DNA from: Catonia carolina | Lineage: Eukaryota > Arthropoda > Insecta > Hemiptera > Achilidae | Direction of reading: 5' to 3' | Assembly (NCBI GenBank): GCA_035578175.1 | Contig: JAQMRL010000001.1 | Coordinates: 54,583,553 to 54,647,552, forward strand | Length of the DNA: 64,000 bases | Part shown: positions 11,335 to 21,930 of the stretch, piece after piece | Layout of the letters: each line of letters starts with the position of its first letter | Position numbering within the stretch: position 1 is the stretch's first letter | The notes under the pieces: model-generated | What the model saw: the letters and a program-made list of their open reading frames with translations, nothing else | The model's database searches: none | What the model was told of the DNA's origin: nothing | Program-made: the position numbers and the translations under genes

Positions 11335-11690
11335 AATTCTGATAGTAAAGAAACTAACCGAGGTCTTCCATAATAAATTTCGCGAACGAACATCCCATAA
11401 ATAATCATGCCAGCCAATATGCCCGTGACCTAGCTACAAGGAACTTCCAAACTTACGACGTCTAAAGCGAAAATTGAACAGAGACCTCTTGATCTGAATA
11501 AAGGTCACCACTTTTAGTTGTAAATGGAGAATGTACTACTGGGTACTTCTTTTCCGGAAAGTAAACTTCCCCACCGCCTGTTAAATTAAATATCATATAT
11601 GGAAGTTGCTCAGCTCATTATACAGTACCGCAATAAAAATTAAAGGCAAAACAATTATCTTTAGCTTTATGTTCTTGTTGAATTGTTGTT
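11335..11690 (+). pseudogene. Jockey-like LINE, ORF2 C-terminus and 3' UTR
   Basis: Parallels 17854-18215. The coding part is decayed (stops and shifts), but a FRER block and a LRRLKRKLNRDLLI end followed by TGA (11495-11497) match the conserved RRLKRRWSRD end seen at 59300-59349. The 3' UTR, including GGTACTTCTTTTC and CAGTACCG, is shared with the 17.9-kb copy. Confidence 0.65.
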
Positions 11691-11712
11691 TTCTAAATAA
11701 AGGTAATTTAAT

Positions 11713-11830
11713 TTAGTGATGTAGCTACACATTTCAATTATGGAATTGATTACAAAACAAAATACTACTTGCAAAATCACACAGTCTCTACTAAGTCACC
11801 AAGACCACGCAACTTGTTTTTACACGTCAC
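11713..11830 (+). repeat. Unclassified repeat R6, copy 1
   Basis: Similar to 13862-13975: both contain TAGCTACACATTTCAATTAT, GAATTGA.TACAAAAC and AAGTCACCAAGA in order. No coding potential. Confidence 0.6.
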
Positions 11831-12951
11831 AGACCTATCAAAAGACTTTAAAAAATTATTTTACATTAAATTTTAAATACTTAAAAATCTGTACAGTAGA
11901 TCAATTTGCAAAATGTACCAGGTAATCTGTGGAGAAGGCTCAGGCGCTGAAGTCCAAAACCTTCTCTAAAGGAATTAGTGTGTCAAATTGGTGCCAACAA
12001 AATGGTACAAGTAAATAATTTTACACTTTTATTCATATTCTTTAAATCGGTATTTTATTTTCAGATTGTAGATTAACTGATTAAAGTAAAACAAAATGAA
12101 TTGACTATAAAAACAAATTTCAAAATGAATAATCAGCCTATAAGTAACTATTAAACCAATGGATATTATTTTTGCTGTGATTACACAGTAGATGAGCGAT
12201 TAACTTTGGTTAAAACAGTTCCCGGTTCGAGTCTAGTGTGACACATTTTTACTAATGCATTAAGAAGAGATGGATTTATTGTTCGACTTCTATTTAGATT
12301 AATTAATAATGTACTACTGGTTAGCGTTTGTTATCATACCGCAACATGTGAATACACATTATATTCTTTATAATATAAATTTAGGTGAATATGACCCAAC
12401 TACTACATAAATCTACAAAAGCGCAACTGGAAAGCTGTAATATTGTGTGTGGGAGGAATTATTTTTACGAAAAATGACACATAATTACTCTAAAATCTCA
12501 AACTTTTGGATAGTTCACCAGAGAGATCTAAAATTAATTAATCTACAAATTAAATGTATAAGAAATTTAAAATAAATAAAACATTAGTACGCTTCAATTG
12601 AATTTTCGGTCCCGCTGTGCTATCAAAAATAAAATAAAATAACTTACATAATACACAATGCACGATTATGTATAAACATGTATTACTTAATAAGTACAGT
12701 CGTTAGTAAATATTATTAAGCAATAGATTTAAAAGTCTTGTTACATTTACCGATTATGCCTAATTTATTGGTATGTTATGTACGTATAAATAGAATACTT
12801 AGTGTACTGCCTGCGGGCATTCAGATAAATAATTTCCTAATTGTACAAAACATAATAAGAACGAACATGTGTATTTATGTCTGTGTAATTTAACAAGTAG
12901 ACCTCATAGAATTGTTTAAATTTATTTAAAAATTTGTAACTTGTGATAGAT

Positions 12952-12956
<5 letters not shown>
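11831..12956. other. AT-rich DNA, no gene seen
   Basis: One tRNA-like patch at 12186-12250 (CCGGTTCGAGTCT resembles a B box) may be a relic SINE head. A 24-base phrase around TACGTATAAATAGAATACT (12780-12800) recurs near 13802-13822. Nothing else recognised. Confidence 0.35.

Positions 12957-13006
<50 letters not shown>
12957..13006. repeat. (ATT)n microsatellite
   Basis: About 50 bp of uninterrupted TTA/ATT units. Confidence 0.95.
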
Positions 13007-13795
13007 GTAAAGCTATTGTTTTTAAACGACGCATCTAAGAAGAAAAATATTTATTGGTGCATTATATTTATTTGTTTTATTCCCCTTCCTATGAAATACA
13101 CTAATATTACTACCATATTGGTACATTTCCACTCGCTAAAATCAAAACATCTATTCTAATGAGTTGACGACTAGTTAATACAGATTTCACGATTCATGGA
13201 AATTTTACAGCTTTTATTAGATTATTGTATTTTTCTGTATATTTGAACTTCTAAAACAAAAACTCCCCACCTAATATGTTGTAGATGTTGAATAAAAATG
13301 TCTACAAGTTAAATTTTGAATTTATAATACATTAAAAAACAACAAGACGATAAACCTATTGTGACCAACAATAAAGATTGAAGCACGATAACTTTAACTT
13401 TGCAACATAATCTAACTTAATTTTAATTTTTTCCAATTTTAAACTAAGGAAAATTAAATTGAATTAACATTAAAAGGCTGAAAAGAAGCTGCAGTCGCGA
13501 TTTTCTGTACCCCTCTTAATGACAACTGACACATCTCACCTTTCAATAATAAAAAAATTTTGCTTAAAATATTTTTAAGGTTCTTTCTTTAAAAACCAAA
13601 TATGTTGGCCACTACTTTTTGATTGTTCTAAAATTTCATAATAACTTAATGTAGTATACGTATATTAACAAATCTAATTAGTTAATAATAATAATCATAT
13701 TTTGTACCTGTGGATGTTAGCAAAGGAGCTTATACGGACATAAGGCTAGTTATATGTTTGTTTGATTCATTTAATAAAATACAATTCTTATTGGT
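13007..13795. other. AT-rich DNA, no gene seen
   Basis: No gene or repeat recognised. Confidence 0.4.
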
Positions 13796-13861
13796 AATTT
13801 ATGTACGTATAAATAGAATACTCATTCTTATTAGTTCAACTACCATTGAAACTTATTGAAT

Positions 13862-13975
13862 TAAATGATATAGCTACACATTTCAATTATAGAATTGACT
13901 ACAAAACGAAATACTAAATACAATAACACAATAGCTTTACCAAGTCACCAAGAGTCATACAACGTTGTTATGATT
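13862..13975 (+). repeat. Unclassified repeat R6, copy 2
   Basis: Second copy of the sequence at 11713-11830, same orientation, with scattered substitutions and small indels. The phrase TACGTATAAATAGAATACT lies about 50 bp upstream here, but about 1 kb downstream of copy 1, so it is probably a separate duplication. Confidence 0.6.
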
Positions 13976-14206
13976 TTACAGTTGAGAATAAAAGAATTAC
14001 GAAAAAATCATTAAGTTTACAATTATTCGTCGGGAAACTTGTCCACACGTATAGTTTGAGAATTTTCCAATACAGATAGTTAAGTATTTAACCTTTACAG
14101 AGATAGGAGAATAAAGTAGAAGCCCTATAGTACATACGTAGATATCACATTTAGATATTTTTTATCCCTAATACGTGTACGTTGCAAACTGTTCAATTAA
14201 GAATAA

Positions 14207-14540
14207 TAGGCAACCCCATGATTCAGTGAGATGGGAATGATACGTATGACTTCTAAATGAGGTGTAATCTTGTACAGACTTAAGCTAATTATTCTTGAGA
14301 AGGTTAATTGAACCCCAACAATCAAAGTACAGTGGTAACTACGGTCTAGTATTTAAATCCGACCTATTCTAGGATTTTAAAAACTACCTACTAGGATTTA
14401 AACTACCTATACTAGGATTTTTGAATGGCGGTACCTGCGTCTCTAAAAATCACCTATAAAACAGCTGATTTGCGGCGACGACTACATGCAGCTTTCAAAC
14501 AATATTAGATTGGCTGCCTCTAATCAACCTCTACCCCAAT
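14207..14540 (-). repeat. tRNA-derived SINE B, copy 2, internally expanded
   Basis: Minus-strand SINE B with the shared AATGATACGTATGACTTCTAAATGAGGTG and AGTGAGATGGGAATGAT landmarks at its 3' end and AACAGCTGATTTGCGGCGACGA in its head, as seen on the plus strand. Unlike the other copies it carries three near-identical CTAGGATTT units between 14370 and 14420, a local expansion of the TAGGATTT segment next to the B box. Confidence 0.75.
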
Positions 14541-14565
14541 AGTTAACTATTTAACCACTATGCCA

Positions 14566-14700
14566 CGAGGAGTAGTGATGGGTTAGCGCACTAATCTACT
14601 AAGCAGAGGTCCGGGGTTTAATTCCCGGCAGGTGTCTTACAGTTTCTTAACCCACCATAGTCGCTAAAGACCAAGCTGTTTATGCGACTATAAAAAAAAC
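14566..14700 (+). repeat. tRNA-derived SINE with tail related to SINE A
   Basis: A tRNA-like head has an A box-like GGGTTAGCGCAC and a B box-like GGTTTAATTCC (14616-14626). The tail reads AGTCGCTAAAGACC, a short spacer, then TATGCGACTATAAAAAAAA. That tail is homologous to the tail of SINE A at 14853-15045, although the head is different. It looks like head exchange on a shared tail. Confidence 0.65.
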
Positions 14701-14852
14701 AAAAAAATTTGATTTATTAAAACTACCTTGTTCGGCTTAAATGAAGCTGAAGTTCGGCTTGTGCGAAGCTGTGATCTAGAGTGGTTTTGTTCAAATGATT
14801 AATTACATAATTTTGTATAAATTCAAAATATAAAATAAAATAAAATATAATA

Positions 14853-15045
14853 GCCGGCCGCATTGTCGCAGTTGGTAACGTGCTCGTCTCTCATCATTCG
14901 GTCCTGGGTTCGAATCCCACTCAGGCACGGCATATTTTCATACGTTACAAATAATCATTTTATCCTCCATTGTACAATAGTTACACCCCAACTTCGTCGC
15001 TAATGACCGTTGTAGTTGATGCGACGTTAAATAAATAAATTTAAA
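14853..15045 (+). repeat. tRNA-derived SINE A, full copy with TSD
   Basis: Flanked by the 11-bp direct repeat AAAATATAATA (14842-14852 and 15046-15056). The head contains an A box-like TGGTAACGTGC and a perfect pol III B box GGTTCGAATCC (14907-14917). The tail carries GTCGCTAATGACC, AGTTGATGCGACG and an A/T-rich TTAAATAAATAAATTT end. About 193 bp. Reverse copies are at 20310-20502 and, partly, 20129-20196. No protein. Confidence 0.9.
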
Positions 15046-15100
15046 AAAATATAATAATTCATCCCTCTTGTAGTACCAAGTTGTTTAAATTCTACATTTA

Positions 15101-15252
15101 TTAGATTTTTTTATTTTATTTACTGCCACGGCACTGGGTTTAACAAAATGTAATTGTTTGTTTTAAACTAATAAAATTTTCAGACCGGCCAGTAATCGAA
15201 CCCAGATTATTCAGCTGAGTAGTTTAAAACGCTTACCACTTTGCCGTGGATT
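15101..15252 (-). repeat. tRNA-derived SINE, separate family
   Basis: On the minus strand the head has an A box-like AAGTGGTAAGCG and a B box-like GGTTCGATTAC, followed by a short body and an AAATAAAATAAAA tail at 15101-15120. Its body is not shared with SINEs A, B or C, so it appears to be a fourth family or a strongly diverged one. Confidence 0.6.
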
Positions 15253-17300
15253 TGATTCCTGTAAATATTTTTTCTTCTTTTAAAAGGCCACGGAGGCCAC
15301 GAGTTTGTCATACGAGTATTATCCAACTTCTTATCCCTCGTCTAAGTCTTGCCGTCAGTTTGGCTTTTCGTACGTTCAAATCTTACAGCTCTCTCATTTT
15401 CTGAGAGTTTGCATGATTTTAATTCTATTTTGGGTTCAATCTATAGGTTGAAAATCATTTTTATAAATTTGCTTCTGTCTGAGCAGTCTTTTTTTTGATC
15501 CCTAGTTTATTGTTCTCTTCCTTCTGTTTCTTTAGGATCACTACCATTCTGTTAATTTCATTTATTTAGTCACATCTTTTTGGTAAAATTTGTTTTCATC
15601 TATTCTATCCGAGTAAGAGACAATTTAGCTTGTCTCTTGGTTATCATTTATTAAATAGTTTCTAGCTAGTAAATTTCTTGGTTAATTTTCATCTTAATTA
15701 TGGTTTACGATTAGATGCCTGTACATCTGCTTTAGGTAATTCATTGTAAGTATTTTACTTCAATTTTAGATATTGTGTATAACAGAATAAGTTAAGTTTG
15801 GTTAATAAGTTGAAATCCTGTAAAATAAAATAACTGAGAGACAAATCATAATAAATAAATAAATACGATGTAAATATGTGTAAAAAATAGTATTTTACTA
15901 GGCATTTTTGTATAAAATGTTTTCAGTGATATTGAATTTTCAATTTAAAATTATTCTTTAGTTATGTATTATACGAGGTCTTGTAAAATAATAGGTCTAC
16001 ATGTAACTAATTTATTTTTGAATTATGTATTACGCAACTGACTATACAATACTGCAATGTGTAATATGAGTACGTTAAACACTCACACAGACACAGAGAG
16101 TACATAATAATAGTATGTAGCTTGTAGACTATAATCTGAATGTTTGTTATGAGAAGATAAATCATTTTTAAAATGATAATTATTTCCGCCATGTAGGTTT
16201 CGGATGCTCAAAAGAGCAAGGACGAATAAGACACGCTGGCCACGAGAGAAAAATCTCTCTCTAGACCACCTCTTTTATTCGTATAGTGTAGAGCGGAGCG
16301 CCCCCACTGATGCTTAACACCCACGAGACATACTGACCGTGGGATATAATCATAAAAAGCTATATTAATCCTATGAACTATATCGGAATACGTATGTAGC
16401 TAGAATATCAATGTTTTTATAGAATTATTAATACTATAACATATACTGTTATTAGATTGTAGTAGGCCTACATAGGTTTTATAATCATACATTGTTTGTT
16501 TTAAACATACATTTAACTTATACATACTCATTTTGTGAATATTATTATTTTATAGTACATAGGCCTTGAATTATACTCTCTTTACATTCACTCAACCTCC
16601 TCTGAGTAATAAATAAAATACAAACCGGGTAAAATTTAACTCCTTAAGTTAAAGATTGTTACATAAATTTATAGCTCCAAAATTCTATCCAGTACTTTTT
16701 CTCTTTATTTATTAACTTGCATCTGTGTGATAGAATGTAGACTGTATTATTTTATATCGCTTATCGAGAGTGGAAGCATAAAGTTGCTTTTAAGTTATAT
16801 AAAATGTCTCACCGAAGAAGATAGACTGAATAGATGTGTCATCCAAAACATCATATTACTGGTATAAAGCCCGTTTATAAATATAAGTTTTACGATATTA
16901 GGCTATAATGATTGCTTTAATTTGAATCATTAATGAATGCAGAAGATAAGAACCTGATTATTGAATATGGTTTTGTTTATGACAAATCTAGTAGGAAACA
17001 TACTCATGGGTGACAGAGTTTTACAGATAGACTACAAAACACGTTAGGGTAATAAACAGGCTAAATACATAAGGCAACATGGGTAACAGCAGTATCAATC
17101 TGTTGAATGTTGGTGGCAAGTTTACAAGTCATATGAAACGGCACCATCTACACAAAAAGTATTATGATCAAATATCATAGACACATGTCGTATCGATTTG
17201 AAGAAGCATATCACCCATTAGTATTACTTATGATTACAAAGTTTTCGAAATATAAGATTTCTTTAGCTTAAATTTTAGTTAAGTCAAACAAATAAAGTGC
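15253..17300. other. AT-rich DNA, no gene seen
   Basis: No supported gene. At 16211-16285 two AATAAGA/TCTTTTATTC-type arms surround an AGAGAGATTTTT-like inner hairpin, in a locally GC-richer patch (16200-16330); it might be a small structured or regulatory region. The rest is AT-rich noise. Confidence 0.35.
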
Positions 17301-17489
17301 ATGTATGCTTATTTAAGGACTATGAAGGTCTCTGTATCACGCTGTCTTAAAAATGATCAATTGAATAGCTCAACGTATTACTGTACAAGAGATCTTTACA
17401 ACACGACTCTATTTTTAAGTGGCTTCATGGTTCCTTGGAAGCTTTTGGAGCCTTCATCTTCAGCTCTAAGACATGCTGCTTTAAAGTAA
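17301..17489 (+). other. Open frame of 62 codons, possible transposon relic
   Basis: The last third (VPWKLLEPSSSALRHAALK) has the look of the C-terminal 'P.(S/T)...L..H' motif found in some transposon-encoded insect proteins, but it is too short to classify. No promoter, introns or neighbours support a host gene. Confidence 0.2.
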
Positions 17490-17853
17490 AAAGAATGTTA
17501 AATCCTCTAGTTTTCCTTTAAAAAGAAATTGCTTACATCTATTCTTCAATTTTACATTCCCGGTTAAAAGGAAATAAAAATGAAATCTCACTTTGGCAAT
17601 CTCAAAAACTGATCGTAAGATTGGATTCCTATGTCAATATTTCATGACAAATTTACTCATAATCAGTGTAATAGAATTAACTTATACCTAAGCAAACAAT
17701 ATGTTTTGAAATTTAGGGTGTTGAAATTGATTTTGTAAAATTATTAAATATCTGTTCGGAAGAAAATATAAAAATTTCGTACATGACTGATCAACTTAAG
17801 ATAAATATTCATAAATATATATATCAAATATATTTCAATTTTGATGTTAATTA

Positions 17854-18215
17854 AAATTCTTAAGACTTACTGCCAGTGGTCCTTTTTATGTAAGCAATAA
17901 AATCCTCCACGACAGTTTAAAACTTCCGACAGTAAAGGAACTAACTGCGTTCTTCTGTAGTAAATTTCGTGAACGACTGTATAACTATCCCAACTAACTA
18001 GCCTGTGATCTGGCTATAAGGAACTTCTCCACTGTACGACGTCTAAAGCAAAAATGTTGTAGAGACCTCTTTATCTGAATAATTGACAACATCCATAAAT
18101 CTAAACAAAGAATGTACCATTGGGGTACCTTTTCACACTGAAAGTACGATTCCTTACAAATTGTACAGTACCGTAGAAAACATTAAAGAGGAAAAGAAAT
18201 TTCGTGTACTTGTGT
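17854..18215 (+). pseudogene. Jockey-like LINE, ORF2 C-terminus and 3' UTR
   Basis: A nearly continuous frame encodes PFYVSNKILHDSLKLPTVKE, SKFRERLYNYPN, a stop, LACDLAIRNF, and VRRLKQKCCRDLFI with a final stop. This is the conserved jockey C-terminal domain (compare YVSNKTLHTDLKTP at 59150-59200). One frameshift near 17880 and one internal TAA. The 3' UTR parallels 11500-11690. Confidence 0.75.
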
Positions 18216-20128
18216 ATAAATCGTTTTTGTACCATTCAGCTTAACATTAAATTTTATATTATTTAACGCCTTGGTATTCATAAAATATGCCGTGTCAGAA
18301 ATATTTTATTTTATGCGTGGAATTTACCTTTGCCTATAAAGAGATTAAATATTCATCATCATTCAAACATTTAGTTGCTTAGGCCTTTTGTTGTTTCTCG
18401 TAGAAGAAATTAATACACGGAAAGGCGATGATAATTATTGGAATGAAATGGTCTACGTGAAGTTGTAGAAGCCATTCATGACCACTGATTATCCTGCAGC
18501 TAAATAATTCTAAATTTTTTATTTACTTTTATAGTATTTATGAATTTTAATGTAGTTCATTAAAATAAAACGACGATCACCGATTGTTTTGTAGATTCAA
18601 TAAATATAATACTTTAATAAGTTTGTAAATATGATTAACAAAGCCCCAAATTACCTACCTCAAATCTGAGGAAATATTAATTATAGCCCTACATCACCTT
18701 GTACAAGTTATCTAGCTTAATAAAACTAAATAAAAAAGATGAACTATAAATTTCACAGATGCTTCTTTTCACAGCCCCATTTAATAATATTTGTTATCGT
18801 TATGTACTTCTAACTGTAACCCTAAGAAGGGTGCATACTAACGACGTATCGGTGGCGAAAGCTTTATAAAATCTCGCAAAAATAAGTAATTTAAACAAAC
18901 GTTATAGATATATGGGCTATAATATTGTTCCCCATATGTTTTTTTTAATAAAACTTGATTTTATGCTTATATTATTTACTACAGTAGGTACACAACTAAA
19001 TCGTTTAACAAAAAGCTTAAAACAAATAACAACATTTTGATAAACTAAAACTAGAATCCATTGACACAAATTTTGCTTCTTTTCACAAAGGGGAACACTA
19101 TAAAATTATTACTTACTTAAAATTTTTAAATAAATTATACTTATATTATATCGTAAGTAGTTTTAAAAACAAATTCTAAGGGCATTGAAATTTATTATTA
19201 TGCATTTTTTATTTACCATTAAATTAACAAATTAGTATTAATCATATTTTTATCAGAGATATATGTAAAAACAATTAGGTTATGTAATTTCTTTAACATC
19301 ATTTAAAAATTAGACCACTATTAAAATTTGCTACCATGTAGGCGCAGTGCTAAAACAAACTTCATTTTTTTTATTATTATTTACATGATGATCATATACT
19401 TTCATATAGTTTAGTTTTATTATTTAAATAAAATAAACTACAAACGGTAAGATATAATTATTGTGAACAGTATTCTAAGAACAATAAACAAGTAAATCTT
19501 TAAGTAAATTCAACCTAACTGACTATTAAACCGGAAAATTACTGAGTAATTAGTACTTTAAAGTGTGTTAAGTTACTCTTACTTGTTAAGTCAAACTGAA
19601 TTTTCAGTTAGTCAGCAAATTGAGTATTATAAGTTAAAGCCAAATAAATCAACCACAATCTAGAAACGATGTTTTGTTATATTTATGTTTAAAATTTTCC
19701 GTGAGTAAGATCTTCAAGTTGGTAAAAAATATACTGGAAAATAGAAAACAAATTAAACAACGTTAAATTAAAGCAATCAACAAAACAATTAATATGAACA
19801 GAAAGAAAATGCTTGAATTTTTTCGATATAGATTTAGTGCGGTATTTTCCATTAGAATCTTAGTTGAAAATAAAAGTAGTATAAAACGATCTCGTAATTA
19901 TTTATTTATCTAAATAAAACAAGATGGGTTGGATAATACCTTATTTATTAATAATGTCGAATTTTATCGGTGTATACGAGTATCCTAAGAAACATTACAC
20001 TATCGACACTAAAAAAAAACTATCCTGTGTGTAACAGTAACTACAAAGGTAAATAGATGTAATGGTTTAATATTTTCTCTTTCTTTAATACCTAATTTAC
20101 AACAGCTAATATTGTAAAATAAGTAAAT
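18216..20128. other. AT-rich DNA, no gene seen
   Basis: Nothing recognised on either strand. Confidence 0.4.
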
Positions 20129-20196
20129 GCGACGGTAGAACCCAAGACCGCATGATGAGAGGCGAGCACATTACCAACTACGCCAATGCGGCCGGT
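20129..20196 (-). repeat. SINE A, partial copy (head only)
   Basis: Minus strand: GCCGGCCGCATTGGCGTAGT, the A box region and TGGGTTCTACC, a damaged B box. The tail is missing. It abuts the 3' UTR of the jockey remnant that continues to 20817. Confidence 0.75.
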
Positions 20197-20199
20197 AAT

Positions 20200-20817
20200 A
20201 ATTGTGATAATTGCGTTAAAATAACATGACAGGCATGAGAGGGGTTGAGCCTCATCAGTACCTCTTCAAGAATTGTAATTAAAGATTTTATGAACTTTAA
20301 ATAAGCTTTTTTAAATTTATTTCTTTAACGTCGCATCAACTGCAACGGTAATTAGCGATGACGTTGGGGTGTAACTTTGTACAATGGAGGATGAAATGAT
20401 TTTTTGTAACGTATGAAAATATGCCGTGTCTGAGTAGGATTCAAACCCAGGACTGTATGATGAGAGGCGAGCATGTTACCAGCTACGCCAATGCGGCCGG
20501 CGTTAAATAAGCTTTATTTTATTATATTTGTAGAACTTTATTATCTTTTAAGGGGTCGGAAATGCTAGATTGATTTAAGGTAGAAAGTGGACGTACAAGT
20601 GGGTTTTGGTGTTCTTGTGACTTGCTGTGAAAGCGTTAGTACAGAGTTTTGGTAAAATCTTGTTCGACAGAGGTATTTGAAAATGTAAGTATAATTTTTT
20701 GTTACTAACGTAAAAGGATGCTTGTACTGTAAGACGTAATGTTTTTAAGTGGAGTTCCTGAATGTGTTGGAAATTAAAATTTTTAGTTGAACCGTGAAGT
20801 TGGAAACATGAACTCAT
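20200..20817 (-). pseudogene. Jockey-like LINE end, interrupted by a SINE
   Basis: The minus-strand frame at 20575-20817 encodes the C-terminal region (LHGSTKNFNFQHIQ, LKTLRLTVQASFYVSNKKLY, KLCTNAFTASHKN), matching GSTKPSNLQRIQAFQSKTLR at 59080 onward. Further along the minus strand, 20220-20275 matches the 3' UTR of the 58.2-kb jockey: GAGGCTCAACCCCTCTCATG here against the CCCTACCCCTCTCATGCC stretch there. Between the two parts lies the SINE A insertion 20310-20502. The conserved RRLKRRW end is lost, and the copy is non-functional. Confidence 0.75.
20310..20502 (-). repeat. SINE A, full copy with 13-bp TSD, nested in a LINE
   Basis: Flanked by the direct repeat TTAAATAAGCTTT (20297-20309 and 20503-20515). 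Minus-strand head with A box region and B box GGTTTGAATCC, tail with ATCGCTAATTACC and AGTTGATGCGACG, ending in A/T. Same length as the copy at 14853-15045. It has split a jockey remnant. Confidence 0.9.
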
Positions 20818-20871
20818 AAGTTGTTTAAAAAAAATGCATGAGTAATTTTTGTGCTAATAGCCATTGCTTTA

Positions 20872-21137
20872 AACCCACTAGATTGGTCAGAGTCAGCTGT
20901 TTAACAGCTGATTTACGGAGACGAAGGTTCCTGGTTCAAAACCCAGTACAGTTATTTACTTTTTTACGGATTTGAATACTAGACAGTGGTTATCGGTGTA
21001 CTTTAATAGTGTGGGTTCAATTACTTTTTCTCTCTCAGGAAGTGTCAGCCTGAGGTTGTACAACGCTACACCTCATTTACACGTCATACAGATCATCCTC
21101 ATATCATTGGGTTCATAGGGTTGCTTATTTTTGTTAC
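20872..21137 (+). repeat. tRNA-derived SINE B, copy 3
   Basis: Plus-strand copy: AAACCCACTAGATTGGTCAG head, the hairpin TCAGCTGTTTAACAGCTGA, a B box-like GGTTCAAAACC (20933-20943), the body TTTGAATACTAGACAGTGGT, and the 3' end CTCATTTACACGTCATACAG followed by TCATTGGGTTC. Diverged from but collinear with the other three copies. Confidence 0.8.
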
Positions 21138-21199
21138 ATTTACCAGATAGCAACGTTCACACATTAGGATAAAAAAATTAATAATTTTGATGGCCCTAA

Positions 21200-21930
21200 A
21201 ATTAACTTACGAGGTCATTAGCGACCACGTTAAATATAAATACATGTAGTATAAAATGTCCAAAGAAGACATAAACAAACACAATTAGGTCATATATAAA
21301 AACCTAATGAAAAATAAGTTAGGTTCACCTAAAATTTAGACAACAAAAAAATAAAATATAGAATGACACGATGAAAAATAACATGCGATTTTACAATTTT
21401 ATATCAAATCTGAAATTTTGTGAAATTTAAAAAAATTATTGTTTTGAACCGCTACTTTGTCTAGTAATTTAGGTGCTAAAGTGCTGTTAATTTCAAATAG
21501 TGTTCGCGTGGATTGTGTAGTTTGGCAGTCTGAGATGATGTGTTTGATTGTAAGTGGCGTGTTACAATGTGTACAATGTTGTGGTTCTTCTTTCTTCAGT
21601 AATTGTTTGTGTGTAAGTTTAGAGTGTCCAATGCGTAATTGTGTAAGTAGAACTTGATGCCTTCGAAGCTTCAAGTGAGGCTGAGGGTTTTCAAAAATGT
21701 GTTTTCTGATGTCATGAACTTCGTTGGAGGATGTAGAGACCAGATTTGGTTCATGTAGGCCTATTGTTTAAATTGGTTGTGCAGTTGCCCCCTGATATCT
21801 GTATGAAATGAGAGATGTTTATCTATCAGTGGGGTCTTTAACGCCTCTTTGGTGGCCGTGTCCGCTGTTTCATTCCCGTTTATACCGCAATGCGATGGAA
21901 TCCACACAAAATTGTTTTTGTGTTAACTTA
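21200..21930 (-). pseudogene. LINE 3' end with RNase H domain and zinc knuckle
   Basis: On the minus strand a frame encodes FVWIPSHCGINGNETADTAT, the diagnostic end of an RNase H domain (GNE and AD residues), then stops after QFKQ. After a shift a second frame encodes LKLRRHQVLLTQLRIGHSKL, then THKQLLKKEE, CTHCNTPLTIKHIISDC (a C..C...H....C zinc-binding pattern) and ends at a stop in 21399-21401. The 3' UTR continues to about 21200 and contains GTCGCTAATGACC, the same core as the SINE A tail. This layout fits I/LOA-type LINEs rather than jockey or RTE. RT and endonuclease are absent. Confidence 0.8.

Noticed and set aside
12957..13006. (ATT)n run as a LINE tail
   Set aside because: Unlike the (TTC)n at 52.3 kb, no LINE coding sequence adjoins it, so it is kept as a plain microsatellite.
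14853..14930. Possible genuine tRNA gene
   Set aside because: A and B boxes are present but they belong to a 193-bp unit with SINE tail, TSDs and other copies; no complete cloverleaf was evident.
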